NCBI GenBank assembly: GCA_963800395.1
Contig: CAWDBD010000028.1
Location: 1 to 64,000 of the forward strand
Reading direction: 5' to 3'
Length of the DNA: 64,000 nt
Source of the DNA: DASSBG01 sp963800395
GTDB lineage: Bacteria > Pseudomonadota > Gammaproteobacteria > Xanthomonadales > Rhodanobacteraceae
Positions 8,952 through 17,062 of this stretch are shown piece by piece. The notes below the pieces were generated by a model. It had not been told where the DNA came from, ran no database searches, and saw only the letters and a program-made list of their open reading frames with translations. The position numbers and the translations under genes are program-made. How positions within the stretch are numbered: the stretch's first letter is position 1; each line of letters begins with the position of its first letter.

Positions 8952-9503
8952 ATGGATTGGCAGACACTCGTGCTGGAAACCGAGCGGCTGATCCTGCGTC
9001 CGCCGAGGATCCAGGACTTCGATGCGTACGCGGCCAACATGGCCGATGCCGAGGCATCACGATTCATTGGTGGCATGCAATCGCGCCCGATTGCGTGGCG
9101 CGGGATGCTGCAGCTGGCCGGTGCCTGGCCGGTCCAGGGTTTCTCCATGTTTTCGGTCATCGAAAAGGCAAGTGGCCGCTGGATCGGCCGCCTGGGACCC
9201 TGGTATCCGGAAGGCTGGCCCGGTCCGGAAGTGGGCTGGGGCCTTGTGCGCTCCGCATGGGGCAAGGGCTACGCCAGTGAAGGTTGCGTCGCAGCCATCG
9301 ACTGGGCCTTTGCCAATCTTGACTGGGCGGAGATGATTCACTGCATACACCCCGACAATGAGCCGTCCAAAGCTCTGGCGCGACGTTTGGGTTCGGCATG
9401 TCGGGGCCCATGCGTCATGCCGCCGCCTTTCGAGAGCGAGCCATGCGAGCTGTGGGGTCAGACCCGGGAGCAATGGCTCGCCCGACACCCCCGGACTTCG
9501 TAG
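8952..9503 (+). CDS. GNAT family N-acetyltransferase (RimJ/RimL-like)
   Basis: A 183-residue acetyltransferase of the GNAT fold. The N-terminal signature LETERLILRPPRIQDFDAYA (8-27) is typical of the RimJ/RimL branch. The acetyl-CoA region follows as VGWGLVRSAWGKGYASEG, then the C-terminal IHPDNEPSKALARRLG and PPPFESEPCELWGQTREQW. It transfers an acetyl group from acetyl-CoA to an amine, but the substrate is not predictable. It starts 15 bases after the secreted protein with a GAGGG site and may be co-transcribed with it. Confidence 0.85.
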   Translation: MDWQTLVLETERLILRPPRIQDFDAYAANMADAEASRFIGGMQSRPIAWRGMLQLAGAWPVQGFSMFSVIEKASGRWIGRLGPWYPEGWPGPEVGWGLVRSAWGKGYASEGCVAAIDWAFANLDWAEMIHCIHPDNEPSKALARRLGSACRGPCVMPPPFESEPCELWGQTREQWLARHPRTS

Positions 9504-9786
9504 CATGCAGCGCGAGGGGCTTCGTGTTGAATCCCGGGAAGTGTGTCAGCGAGATGGAAATGTCCGACTCGGGGCGGAAATGCGGACCAGGGCAACGTCA
9601 AGGGTGTGTCTTGCGACGCAGAAACAGGCTTGTTCAGCCCCGATCCGGCGTCAACGATTCGATCAGAGCTGTCTTGATGCCGTCAGCTGCCCCATATTTT
9701 CTGCCGATGTTTGCACGCGTTTCATTCGCTGCCGGCAATAGCGCTTACAATATCCGCTTTCCTTTTTGAACCCCGGACTCAGTCGC

Positions 9787-12051
9787 ATGAATGAAAAGCC
9801 GGCCATCAGCGCGCGCCAGAAAGGCTTCAATCGCGCCGAGATCGTTGACCAGAACTTCAGGGAGTTCGTCGAGCACTGGCAGGGTGACGCGCGCACGCCG
9901 CCGGCCGATCACGAGCCTGTCCTGCCGGGATCCGGTCTTGATGCTGCCGGATTTCGCGACCTGTTCGAGTCGCAGATCATCAGCCGCCAGCTGGACCTGA
10001 TGGCGCGCGTGCTGCGGGTCAAGAACAAGGTCTTCTACACCATCGGTTCGTCCGGGCATGAAGGCAATGCCATGATCGCCCGGCTGACACGCTATACCGA
10101 TCCGGCGCTGCTGCATTATCGCTCGGGTGCCTTCATGGCCGAGCGCAGCCGCAAGTTGCCGAACATTGATCCGGTGATTGATGCCGCGTTGTCATTCGCC
10201 GCCGCCAGCGATGACCCGGCCTCCGGCGGTCGGCACAAGGTGTGGGGTTCCAAACCGCTGTGGGTATTGCCGCAGACCTCGACCATTGCCTCGCACCTGC
10301 CCAAGGCGCTGGGTACTGCGCTGGCCATCGAGCAGACCCGGCGCATGCGCCAGCCTTTGCCGGTGCCAGGGGACAGTATTGCCATCTGCAGTTTCGGCGA
10401 TGCGTCCACCAACCACGCCACGGCACAGGCCGCATTCAACTCGGCAGCCTGGACCGCCTATCAGGGCCTGCCTGCACCGGTGCTGTTCGTGTGCGAGGAC
10501 AACGGCATCGGCATTTCCGTGAAGACACCGTCGGGCTGGATCGCCAGCAACTACCAGCGCCGATCCAACCTCGATTATTTTTATGCGGACGGTCTGGATC
10601 TGGCGCATGGCTACAGTGCCGTGCGCGATGCCATTGATCACTGCCGCCGGCTCAGGAGGCCCACGTTCCTGCATCTGAACACCACGCGTGTCATGGGTCA
10701 CGCAGGGACCGACTTCGAGATTGAGTGGCGCTCCATCGAGGAGCTGGTGGCGCTGGAAGCCACCGATCCGTTGTTGCGCTCGGCGGCCATCGCGCTCGAA
10801 TCAGGGCTGTACAGCAAGGAATCGATTCTGAAGCTGTACGACGATACGCGCACGCGCTGTTTTGCCGCGGCCGATGAAGCGGACCAGAGACCCAAGATTT
10901 CCAGCCTCGAGGCGGTCATGGCGCCCATGGCTCCATTCTCTCCGGAACCGGTGCGTGCCGAAGCCGAACGAACCGATTATCTGGACAAGCGGCTGGCCGT
11001 CTTTGGCAGCGAGGCCAAGCTGCCGGAGAACCAGGCGCCCCGTCATCTGGCCATACAGATCAACCAGGCGCTGCACGACATGATGTGCAAGTACCCCCAG
11101 GCGCTTGTCTTCGGCGAGGACGTGGCGCAGAAAGGCGGTGTGTATACGGTCACGCGCGGACTCAGCAAGGCCTTTCGCGGCGCGCGGGTATTCAACACCC
11201 TGCTCGACGAGACCAGTATCCTGGGGCTGGCCCAGGGCTATGCCAATCTGGGCTTGCTGCCGATACCCGAGATCCAGTATCTGGCCTATCTGCACAATGC
11301 CTTCGACCAGATTCGTGGCGAGGCCGCCAGCCTGCAATTCTTTTCCAATGACCAGTTCCGCAACCCCATGGTCATGCGCGTGGCGAGCCTGGGCTACCAG
11401 AAGGGTTTTGGTGGCCACTTCCACAACGACAACTCCATCACCGCGCTGCGGGATGTTCCGGGTCTTGTCGCTGGCTGCCCGTCACGCGGCGACGATGCGG
11501 CCAGCATGTTGCGCACGATGATGGCGCTGGCGCATGTGGATGGCCGCGTGTGCGCATTTCTGGAGCCTATCGCCCTGTACATGACCAAGGACCTCTACCA
11601 GCCCGGCGACGGTCAGTGGCAGTTCGCGTTTCCGCCACCTGGCGAGGCCATGACCCTCGGCGAGGGGCGCGTCTACAACGACCAGGGCAGGGATCTGGTC
11701 ATTTTCACCTATGGCAACGGCGTGCCGATGAGCCTGCGTGCTGCACGGGACATCGAAAAGCAGCATGGCTGGAGCGTGCGTATCGTCGATCTGCGCTGGC
11801 TGGTGCCGCTCAACGACCCGTTCATTGCCGAGCAGGCGAGCATGGCCGAGCGCATCCTGGTCGTGGATGAGGGGCGCAAGAGTGGGGGTGTCGGCGAGGG
11901 CATCATCACGGCCCTGGTCGAGGCCGGACTCGGTGACAAGCCCATCCGGCGGGTCGTCGGTGCCGATACCTTCACGCCCCTGGCCGATGCGGCGCTGATG
12001 GTGCTTCCGGCGGAGAAAGACATCGTCGAGGCTGCCCGGCATCTGGCTTGA
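9787..12051 (+). CDS. Fused alpha/beta E1 of a branched-chain 2-oxoacid dehydrogenase (thiamine diphosphate enzyme)
   Basis: A 754-residue fusion of E1-alpha and E1-beta, which are separate in most bacteria. The alpha part (to about residue 380) has the thiamine diphosphate motif FGDASTNHATAQAAFNSAAW and an SSGHEGNAMIA block. The beta part (from about residue 420) has VFGEDVAQKGGVYTVTRGL, LDETSILGLAQGYANLGLLP and the C-terminal RILVVDEGRKSGGVGEGI. It would decarboxylate 2-oxo acids from valine, leucine and isoleucine and pass the acyl group to a lipoyl E2. No E2 or E3 gene is adjacent. A TTACAAT box at 9745-9751 is a candidate -10 element in the 280 bp upstream. ATG 9787 is preferred over 9766. 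Confidence 0.85.
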   Translation: MNEKPAISARQKGFNRAEIVDQNFREFVEHWQGDARTPPADHEPVLPGSGLDAAGFRDLFESQIISRQLDLMARVLRVKNKVFYTIGSSGHEGNAMIARLTRYTDPALLHYRSGAFMAERSRKLPNIDPVIDAALSFAAASDDPASGGRHKVWGSKPLWVLPQTSTIASHLPKALGTALAIEQTRRMRQPLPVPGDSIAICSFGDASTNHATAQAAFNSAAWTAYQGLPAPVLFVCEDNGIGISVKTPSGWIASNYQRRSNLDYFYADGLDLAHGYSAVRDAIDHCRRLRRPTFLHLNTTRVMGHAGTDFEIEWRSIEELVALEATDPLLRSAAIALESGLYSKESILKLYDDTRTRCFAAADEADQRPKISSLEAVMAPMAPFSPEPVRAEAERTDYLDKRLAVFGSEAKLPENQAPRHLAIQINQALHDMMCKYPQALVFGEDVAQKGGVYTVTRGLSKAFRGARVFNTLLDETSILGLAQGYANLGLLPIPEIQYLAYLHNAFDQIRGEAASLQFFSNDQFRNPMVMRVASLGYQKGFGGHFHNDNSITALRDVPGLVAGCPSRGDDAASMLRTMMALAHVDGRVCAFLEPIALYMTKDLYQPGDGQWQFAFPPPGEAMTLGEGRVYNDQGRDLVIFTYGNGVPMSLRAARDIEKQHGWSVRIVDLRWLVPLNDPFIAEQASMAERILVVDEGRKSGGVGEGIITALVEAGLGDKPIRRVVGADTFTPLADAALMVLPAEKDIVEAARHLA

Positions 12052-12179
12052 CCCGTTTCTCATCAAAAAGCGCCACGGCTGATCGGTCTGGCGGACGGTG
12101 ATCGGGTGCTTGCACGCTTGCGCGCGCGCCGTTCACTGCTAACATCGACGCTTCAACCTGCAAACTACGGAGAATTCAG

Positions 12180-12338
12180 ATGGGCAAGGGTGACCGCAAG
12201 ACCCGACGTGGCAAGATCAACCGCAGCAGCTATGGCAATTCACGGCCGCATCCGTCTCCACAGGCCGAGGCGAACAAGTCCGAATCCGACAAGGGCAAGT
12301 CGCCCAGGAAGACCGCTGCACGCAAGAAGGCGTCCTGA
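12180..12338 (+). CDS. 30S ribosomal protein THX
   Basis: A 52-residue, very basic protein beginning MGKGDRKTRRGKINRSSYGN, the conserved THX (bTHX-like) sequence. THX sits in the head of the 30S subunit. The Lys/Arg-rich tail (KSPRKTAARKKAS) is variable in the family. The start is clear: GGAGA precedes ATG 12180. It stands between the E1 fusion and the FKBP isomerase on the same strand. Confidence 0.88.
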   Translation: MGKGDRKTRRGKINRSSYGNSRPHPSPQAEANKSESDKGKSPRKTAARKKAS

Positions 12339-12386
12339 GATGCAGAAGATTGATTTGCCAACGCGCAAGCCGTCCGGATCGGCTGC

Positions 12387-12942
12387 ATGAAGGCCGCAAA
12401 AGATACGGTGGTCAGTTTTCACTACCGCCTCATGGACAAGGACGGTGCCCTGATCGAGGATTCCGCGTACCGCTGACAAGCCACCGCTGGTCCTGTTGGG
12501 TCACGGTCAGCTTGTGCCCGGAGTCGAGGCGGCTCTGGAAGGCCACGAATCGGGCGACAAGTTCGAGGTCGAGGTACCGCCCGATCAAGCCTACGGTGAG
12601 CATCGCGAGGGCATGATCCAGCGAGTTCCGAAAAAATATTTCCGCAATGCCAGGCATCTGAAGCCCGGCATGACCACTGTCCTGAGTCTGCGTGATGGCG
12701 GTCAGCAGGCGGTTACCGTGCACAAGCTGGGCATGAGCACGATCGACGTGGATGTCAATCACCCCATGGCCGGCAAGACGCTCAACTTCGCCATCGAGGT
12801 TCTCGACGTTCGCGAGGCCACGCCGGAGGAGCTGGCCCACGGCCATGCCCATCCGCCCGGTGCGCACGCCGAGGACGCCGAGAAAGCCGAGGGCCAGGCG
12901 TCTGCACCGTCTACGGGCTCAGAGGACGCCGTGCAAAGCTGA
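12387..12942 (+). pseudogene. FKBP-type peptidyl-prolyl isomerase, SlyD-like, one frameshift
   Basis: A SlyD-type cis-trans prolyl isomerase and chaperone. The first frame from ATG 12387 gives DTVVSFHYRLMDKDGALIED and then hits TGA near 12475. Homology resumes in the next frame with KPPLVLLGHGQLVPGVEAAL, the FKBP core, followed by the inserted-flap part (VPKKYFRNARHLKPGM) and VDVNHPMAGKTLNFAIEVLD. The tail (HGHAHPPGAHAEDAEKAE) is short and His-containing, like the SlyD metal-binding tail. One extra base near 12470 (in GCGTACCGCTGAC) explains the break. Its convergent neighbour overlaps the last 32 bases. A sequence error is likelier than decay, because the downstream part is intact. Confidence 0.78.
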
Positions 12943-13426
12943 AGTGCCTGGACCAGTACGGGTTGTCCAGCCGATCCAGGCGGACCTTGCCGCCCGAGTT
13001 GGGGGCATGCACGAAACGGCCCTTGCCGACATAGATGCCGACATGGCTGATGCGCGAGCTTCTGCCGTGGAAGAAGACCAGGTCACCGGCATCGAGCGCA
13101 TCGCGGGTGACGCGTGGTGCGTCAATCCGGCCCATGGCGCGTGAGGTACGGGGCAGGGCAAGGCCCAGGGTACTGTTGTAGACGTAGCGCACCAGGCCGC
13201 TGCAGTCGAAGCCGGTCTCGGGCGTGTTGCCACCCCAGTGGTAGGGCGTACCCACCAGTCCCAGCGCACCGAACAGGACGTCATTGGCTTCGGTGCGCGG
13301 CGGGCGTTCGGGATTGCCGGCGCAGCCGGCGAGGAGCAGCAGCATGGCCAAGCTGATGAGGCAGGCCAGTGTGCGCCGCAGCGGTCGCTGCTTCGATCGA
13401 TCCGGTGCAAGTTCGACTGGGCGCAT
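12911..13426 (-). CDS. NlpC/P60 family lipoprotein, murein endopeptidase-like (Spr/MepS type)
   Basis: A 171-residue cell-wall hydrolase. The leader ends in a lipobox, LLAGC with Cys35, so it is probably an outer-membrane lipoprotein. The NlpC/P60 domain has the catalytic Cys75 in FDCSGLVRYVY, His128 in SHVGIYVG and His140 in FVHAPNSGG. These enzymes cleave peptide cross-links in peptidoglycan during growth. The length and layout match Spr/MepS. The end overlaps the convergent isomerase gene. Confidence 0.88.
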   Translation of the reverse strand: MRPVELAPDRSKQRPLRRTLACLISLAMLLLLAGCAGNPERPPRTEANDVLFGALGLVGTPYHWGGNTPETGFDCSGLVRYVYNSTLGLALPRTSRAMGRIDAPRVTRDALDAGDLVFFHGRSSRISHVGIYVGKGRFVHAPNSGGKVRLDRLDNPYWSRHFSFARRPLSP

Positions 13427-13516
13427 GCTGGCTCCAGCGTGGGTGTCGCTTTATCCTATCAAATCAGGTGCTTGAAAAGAAGTATTCAAGTGCTCGCTGA
13501 TCGCGTGGCGAGTGCC

Positions 13517-13834
13517 TCAGGCGTTGCCTACCAGGGTCAGGCGCGGGCGCTCGGCGGTCGGCGGCAGTGGCTCGGCAGCCGCGGCAATATCGGCTGTCAG
13601 GCGTTGCGTGAAGTCCTGGGTGCGGCGGTGTGCAGCCTCGACGATGGCCGGCGGCAGGCCGCCTTCGGTGCTCGACAGCGTGGCCAGTTCGGCAAAGACC
13701 TCGGCCAGATGCGGGCTGAATTCGGGATCGCGTCCGGATTCGTCCAGCGCCGTGATCAAGGTCGCCAGCCAGTCGGCACCGGGGGCACGGAGGGCAAGCA
13801 GGGCTTCGGCTGTATTGATCATGACGGGATCCAT
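13517..13834 (-). CDS. Hypothetical protein, 105 aa
   Basis: I do not recognise this protein. It is an alanine-rich, helical, soluble protein without signal peptide or Cys. It lies about 115 bases downstream of bufC on the same strand, so it could be the last gene of the bufferin operon or an independent one. ATG 13834 (MDPVMINTAEALLALR) is chosen because the sequence looks protein-like from here. ATG 13822 is possible and the frame is open up to 13933. Neither start has a clear ribosome-binding site. Confidence 0.45.
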   Translation of the reverse strand: MDPVMINTAEALLALRAPGADWLATLITALDESGRDPEFSPHLAEVFAELATLSSTEGGLPPAIVEAAHRRTQDFTQRLTADIAAAAEPLPPTAERPRLTLVGNA

Positions 13835-13949
13835 TGCGGGTTCGCTAGAAACCAAGCAGGAATCGTGCCAAGTCAATCCGGGCTGCCTTCCGCGGCGGAT
13901 GCGGCCAACTGCATCCGGTTTTGCAGGCTGCAAGCCACTATTCCCAGCG

Positions 13950-14749
13950 TCACGTGGCGCAGATCAGCCCGTCAGCAAGCCATTGCCGCAGGCAGGTGAC
14001 CAATTGCGCCGGTACCTGCCGATTCGGGACACCGGCGCGCTGCAGGGTGCTGCCAACGGCCGCCAGTGACTGGCGGCGCTGCAGCGCACGCAATGCCCAT
14101 GCCTCGGCTTGTGGCAACTGTCGCCAGCGGGCCTCGTTGTCATGTCGCCAGAGCAAGCACCATTGCGCCCGCCGATGCCGCAATGGCTGGATGTTTGCCG
14201 CGCCGCTCTCACGGGCTTGCAGCAACTCGGGCGCATTCCAGGCCAGCCGCAGCATGCGCACGGATGGCGCCAGGCTCAGTACCTGCCGAGGCCAGTTCTC
14301 CTCGGCGATCGCAGCCATGTCGGCTGCGGTCATGGCCGGGGCATCGGCGGCGTCCAGTACCTCGCCGAGCAGCCATTCGAATCGGGCCAGCTCGGCAGCC
14401 CATGCCGGCCGCGTGCGCCGCTGGCGCAGAAAATCGGGCAGATGACGGCCGAACCAGCGTATCGAGTGCGTGGTCGAGGCCTGCTCGGCAATGTAGCGGT
14501 CGGCAAGCGCGTCAAAGCGCGGTGCACCGAGAGCCTGGCGCAGCACCGAATAGTCATCCTGCAGGACCTCAAGCAGGCGCAGTGCGTAGGCTTCCACGTA
14601 GACGCCGAGACGTTGTCCTGCGTCGGCGTTGCGATCACCGCGCAGGAGGCTGGCTGCCTGCATGGTGCGACCGGTCACGCTGGCCTGCACGCTGCGCTGC
14701 CACTGCCGTGCAGCTCGGGAGCGGTCTGTTGCACACCGGGCCGGGTCAT
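13950..14749 (-). CDS. bufC: DUF2063 protein, bufferin maturation partner (BufC/HvfC-like)
   Basis: The partner protein that works with the MNIO enzyme BufB, probably by recognising the precursor. The N-terminal DUF2063 region is visible as RLGVYVEAYALRLLEVLQDD, followed by HSIRWFGRHLPDFLRQ and a C-terminal domain of about 100 residues. An ATG at 14749 overlaps the bufB stop as ATGA, which is the expected coupled start, but this frame meets a stop after 23 codons while the conserved frame is offset by one. A single-base indel around 14680-14720 is therefore likely. The alternative in-frame ATG 14663 would lose the first helix. Confidence 0.72.
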
Positions 14750-15579
14750 GCGGCGCAGTCCCGGCGTTGCGCGATTGCGCGTGCCTGCTCCAGTTCTGCC
14801 AGCAGTTCGCGCAGAGTGGGGATGTTGTCATCGCGTTCGATCATCGTGGGTACCGGGCCGAATCGCGCAACGGCGTCGCGATACAGTGCCCACACCGCAT
14901 CGGCAACTGGCGCATCGTGGGTGTCGATCAGCAAATCGCCCTGGCGACTGTGACCGGCCAGATGCATCTGCTTGACGCGTTTGGCCGGTATGCCGCGCAG
15001 GTAGTCCTGCGGATCGAAGCCGTGATTGTGTGCGCTGACATATATGTTGTTGACGTCCAGCAATATGTGGCAGTCGGCCTGTTCCGCGATGGCGGCCAGA
15101 AACTGCCATTCGCTCATCGAGTCGTGGCTTGCTGCAGCGTAGCTGGAGACGTTCTCCAGCAGGATCTGCCCACCCAGGACGTCCTGCACCTGGGTCACGC
15201 GCGCGGCAATGTGCGCCACGGCTTCCTCGGTAAAGGGCAGAGGCATCAGGTCATGCAGATTGCGGCCGTCGATGCCGGTCCAGCACAGGTGGTCGGAAAT
15301 CCAGGCCGCGCCCGTGCGCTGCTGCAGGCGTCGGAGGTCGGCAAGATACTCGCGGTCGATCGGGTCGCAACTGCCGATGGAAAGCGACACACCATGCAGC
15401 ACCACAGGATAGCGCTCGCAGATTCGGTCCAGCCAGTACAAGGGGCGGCCACCGGGCACCATGAAGTTCTCCGACAGCAGCTCCAGCCAGTCGATGGCCG
15501 GGTGACCGTCAGCGATCTGCTCGTAGTGCGGCGTGCGCAGGCCGAGCCCGAAGCCGTGGATGCGGGCGTGTGTGTTCAT
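14746..15579 (-). CDS. bufB: DUF692 multinuclear non-heme iron oxygenase (BufB/MNIO)
   Basis: A 277-residue enzyme of the DUF692 (UPF0276) family. Members such as MbnB and BufB use two or three iron ions to convert precursor cysteines into oxazolone/thioamide or thiooxazole groups. The metal-ligand-bearing motifs are in order along a TIM barrel: LHGVSLSIGS, ISDHLCW, ILLENVSSY, LLDVNNIYVSAHNHG, MHLAGH and LIDTHDAPV. ATG 15579 follows a hairpin after bufA, and the stop overlaps the bufC start. The neighbouring Cys-rich precursor and DUF2063 gene make the bufferin role (copper buffering in the periplasm) the best call. Confidence 0.9.
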   Translation of the reverse strand: MNTHARIHGFGLGLRTPHYEQIADGHPAIDWLELLSENFMVPGGRPLYWLDRICERYPVVLHGVSLSIGSCDPIDREYLADLRRLQQRTGAAWISDHLCWTGIDGRNLHDLMPLPFTEEAVAHIAARVTQVQDVLGGQILLENVSSYAAASHDSMSEWQFLAAIAEQADCHILLDVNNIYVSAHNHGFDPQDYLRGIPAKRVKQMHLAGHSRQGDLLIDTHDAPVADAVWALYRDAVARFGPVPTMIERDDNIPTLRELLAELEQARAIAQRRDCAA

Positions 15580-15629
15580 GAAGGAGATGGCACCGCGATC
15601 AACCCGGGGAAGTAGCGGATCGCGGTACC

Positions 15630-15666
15630 TTCATGGTCATGGCGGCTCAGCCGCCATGACCATGAA
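15630..15666 (-). terminator. Perfect 18-bp hairpin between bufA and bufB
   Basis: TTCATGGTCATGGCGGCT (15630-15647) pairs perfectly with its reverse complement at 15649-15666 around a single base. It touches the bufA stop codon (15667-15669). No T-run follows on the minus strand, so it may be a partial terminator or an RNase barrier that keeps precursor mRNA more abundant than bufBC mRNA. Confidence 0.7.
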
Positions 15667-15966
15667 TCAGGACTGATCCTCGCTCATGTCGTCTTTCTTG
15701 CTCATGACAAACTTGCCGCCCAGATCCTTGCACTTGGCCTTGGTGGTCATCACGTAGCCTTCACCCTTGCAGGAGTTCATGCCCTTGCACGAGCTGTTGG
15801 CCGTCTTGCAGGCACTTTTGCCCTTGCAGGCGTTGCCGCCCATGCACTGGCCCTTGCTGGCGCTGGCGCCATCATGCATCGAGCCGGCAGTGACCGGTGC
15901 GGCCATGAACATCGCGGCGGCGGCAGTCGCCAGGGCGGCAGCGCCGAGTTTGCTTCGAGTTTTCAT
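15667..15966 (-). CDS. bufA: Bufferin-type Cys-rich precursor (BufA family)
   Basis: A 99-residue exported ribosomal peptide. It has a basic start and hydrophobic leader (residues 1-27, ending APVTAG), then a Cys-rich core with the pattern GQCMGGNACKGKSACK and SSCKGMNSCKGEG. Five cysteines are spaced five or six residues apart, with CKG repeats, and a sixth is in AKCKDLGG. The tail is acidic and lacks Cys. This matches the BufA2-like periplasmic bufferins, whose cysteines are modified by BufB and bind copper. ATG 15966 has AGGA upstream and is preferred over 15999. It is the first gene of the bufABC operon. Confidence 0.88.
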   Translation of the reverse strand: MKTRSKLGAAALATAAAAMFMAAPVTAGSMHDGASASKGQCMGGNACKGKSACKTANSSCKGMNSCKGEGYVMTTKAKCKDLGGKFVMSKKDDMSEDQS

Positions 15967-16288
15967 ATCCGATTCCTCGTTGGGGGGTGGATCAAACATG
16001 CCAGCTCCGTGAGCGGCACATCAGCAGACCTCGCGGCAGGGCAAATCATTACAGCGATGCATGGCCATGCCGCGGCAGCTGCCCGCGCCGGTGATGCAGG
16101 AGCCGCGGGATCGGTATTGATGGCGTGCATTGCGCCACAATCCGGGCTAGATTGCTCTGGACGCCTGTTTCCGGCTGGTGCAGAACCTGTTGCGCGGGTA
16201 TGCCGTGTCCGCAGCCTTGACCGGGGCGGAGTCTCCAGTTCATGCAGCTCAGGAGCCAGAGCGTGACGCAAACAGGGTCGCAACGATA
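15967..16288. other. Divergent promoter region between bufA and the osmoprotectant transporter
   Basis: About 320 bases without a supportable gene; the frames here are shadows with Ala- and Cys-rich nonsense products. It must contain the bufA promoter (minus) and probably the transporter promoter (plus). A TGTAATG stretch on the minus strand about 100 bases before bufA could be part of an ECF-type -35 element, but no matching -10 is clear. Confidence 0.4.
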
Positions 16289-17062
16289 ATGCCGGGGTCT
16301 GAACCAGCGAATGGTGCACCTTCAGTGGCCCTGCAGGGGGTGAGCAAGTCCTTTGCCGATACGCTTGCGGTGGACGACGTCAGCCTGACCCTTGCAGGTG
16401 GCGAGACCACGGCCCTGATCGGCTCCAGTGGCTCGGGCAAGTCCACCCTGCTGCGGCTCATGATCGGCCTGATATGGCCGGATCGTGGCCAGATCAGTAT
16501 CGGCGGTCGACCGCTGCAGCGCGACAGCATTCTGGCGACACGCAGCAGCATCGGCTACGTGATCCAGTCGGGTGGCCTGTTTCCACACATGACCGTGGCG
16601 CAGAATCTTGCCTTGCAGGCACGGCACCTGGGCTGGCCGCAGAGCGCCATTGATGCGCGCAGCGAGGTGCTGCTGCAACTGACCCATCTGCAACCGGCAC
16701 TGCTGCAACGTTTCCCGGCCGAGTTGTCGGGCGGGCAGCGGCAGCGGGTAGCCCTGATGCGTGCTCTGATGCCCGATCCGCCCGTGCTGCTGCTGGATGA
16801 GCCGCTGGGTGCGCTCGACCCGATCGTGCGGCATGACCTGCAGAGTGAATTGCGCGACATTTTCAGGCGGCTCGAGAAGACGGTGGTCCTGGTGACCCAT
16901 GATGTGGCCGAGGCCGCGCATTTCGCCAGGCGCCTGGTGCTGATGCGTCACGGCGCCGTACTGCAGGATGGCTCCCTGGAAGACCTGCTGCATCACCCTG
17001 CCGACGCGTTTGTCGAGCGCTTTGTTGCCGCGCGCCGGGTGCCCGAGGCACTGCGCCCATGA
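16289..17062 (+). CDS. Osmoprotectant (glycine betaine/choline) ABC transporter, ATP-binding protein
   Basis: A 257-residue ABC ATPase on the inner face of the membrane. It has Walker A GSSGSGKST (45-53), the Q-loop VIQSGGLFPHMTV, the signature LSGGQRQRVALMRALM, Walker B VLLLDEPLGALD and the switch His in VTHDVAEAAHFA. The SGGLFPHMTV pattern is typical of the OpuC/OsmV/YehX group. ATG 16289 (MPGSEPANG) is chosen; the frame is open upstream to 16178 but that part is not protein-like. Its stop overlaps the next start by four bases (ATGA), so the pair is translationally coupled. Confidence 0.87.
   Translation: MPGSEPANGAPSVALQGVSKSFADTLAVDDVSLTLAGGETTALIGSSGSGKSTLLRLMIGLIWPDRGQISIGGRPLQRDSILATRSSIGYVIQSGGLFPHMTVAQNLALQARHLGWPQSAIDARSEVLLQLTHLQPALLQRFPAELSGGQRQRVALMRALMPDPPVLLLDEPLGALDPIVRHDLQSELRDIFRRLEKTVVLVTHDVAEAAHFARRLVLMRHGAVLQDGSLEDLLHHPADAFVERFVAARRVPEALRP

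Noticed and set aside
12460..12480. Programmed frameshift in the FKBP isomerase
   Set aside because: No slippery heptamer or downstream stem is present. A one-base error explains it, as in other genes nearby.
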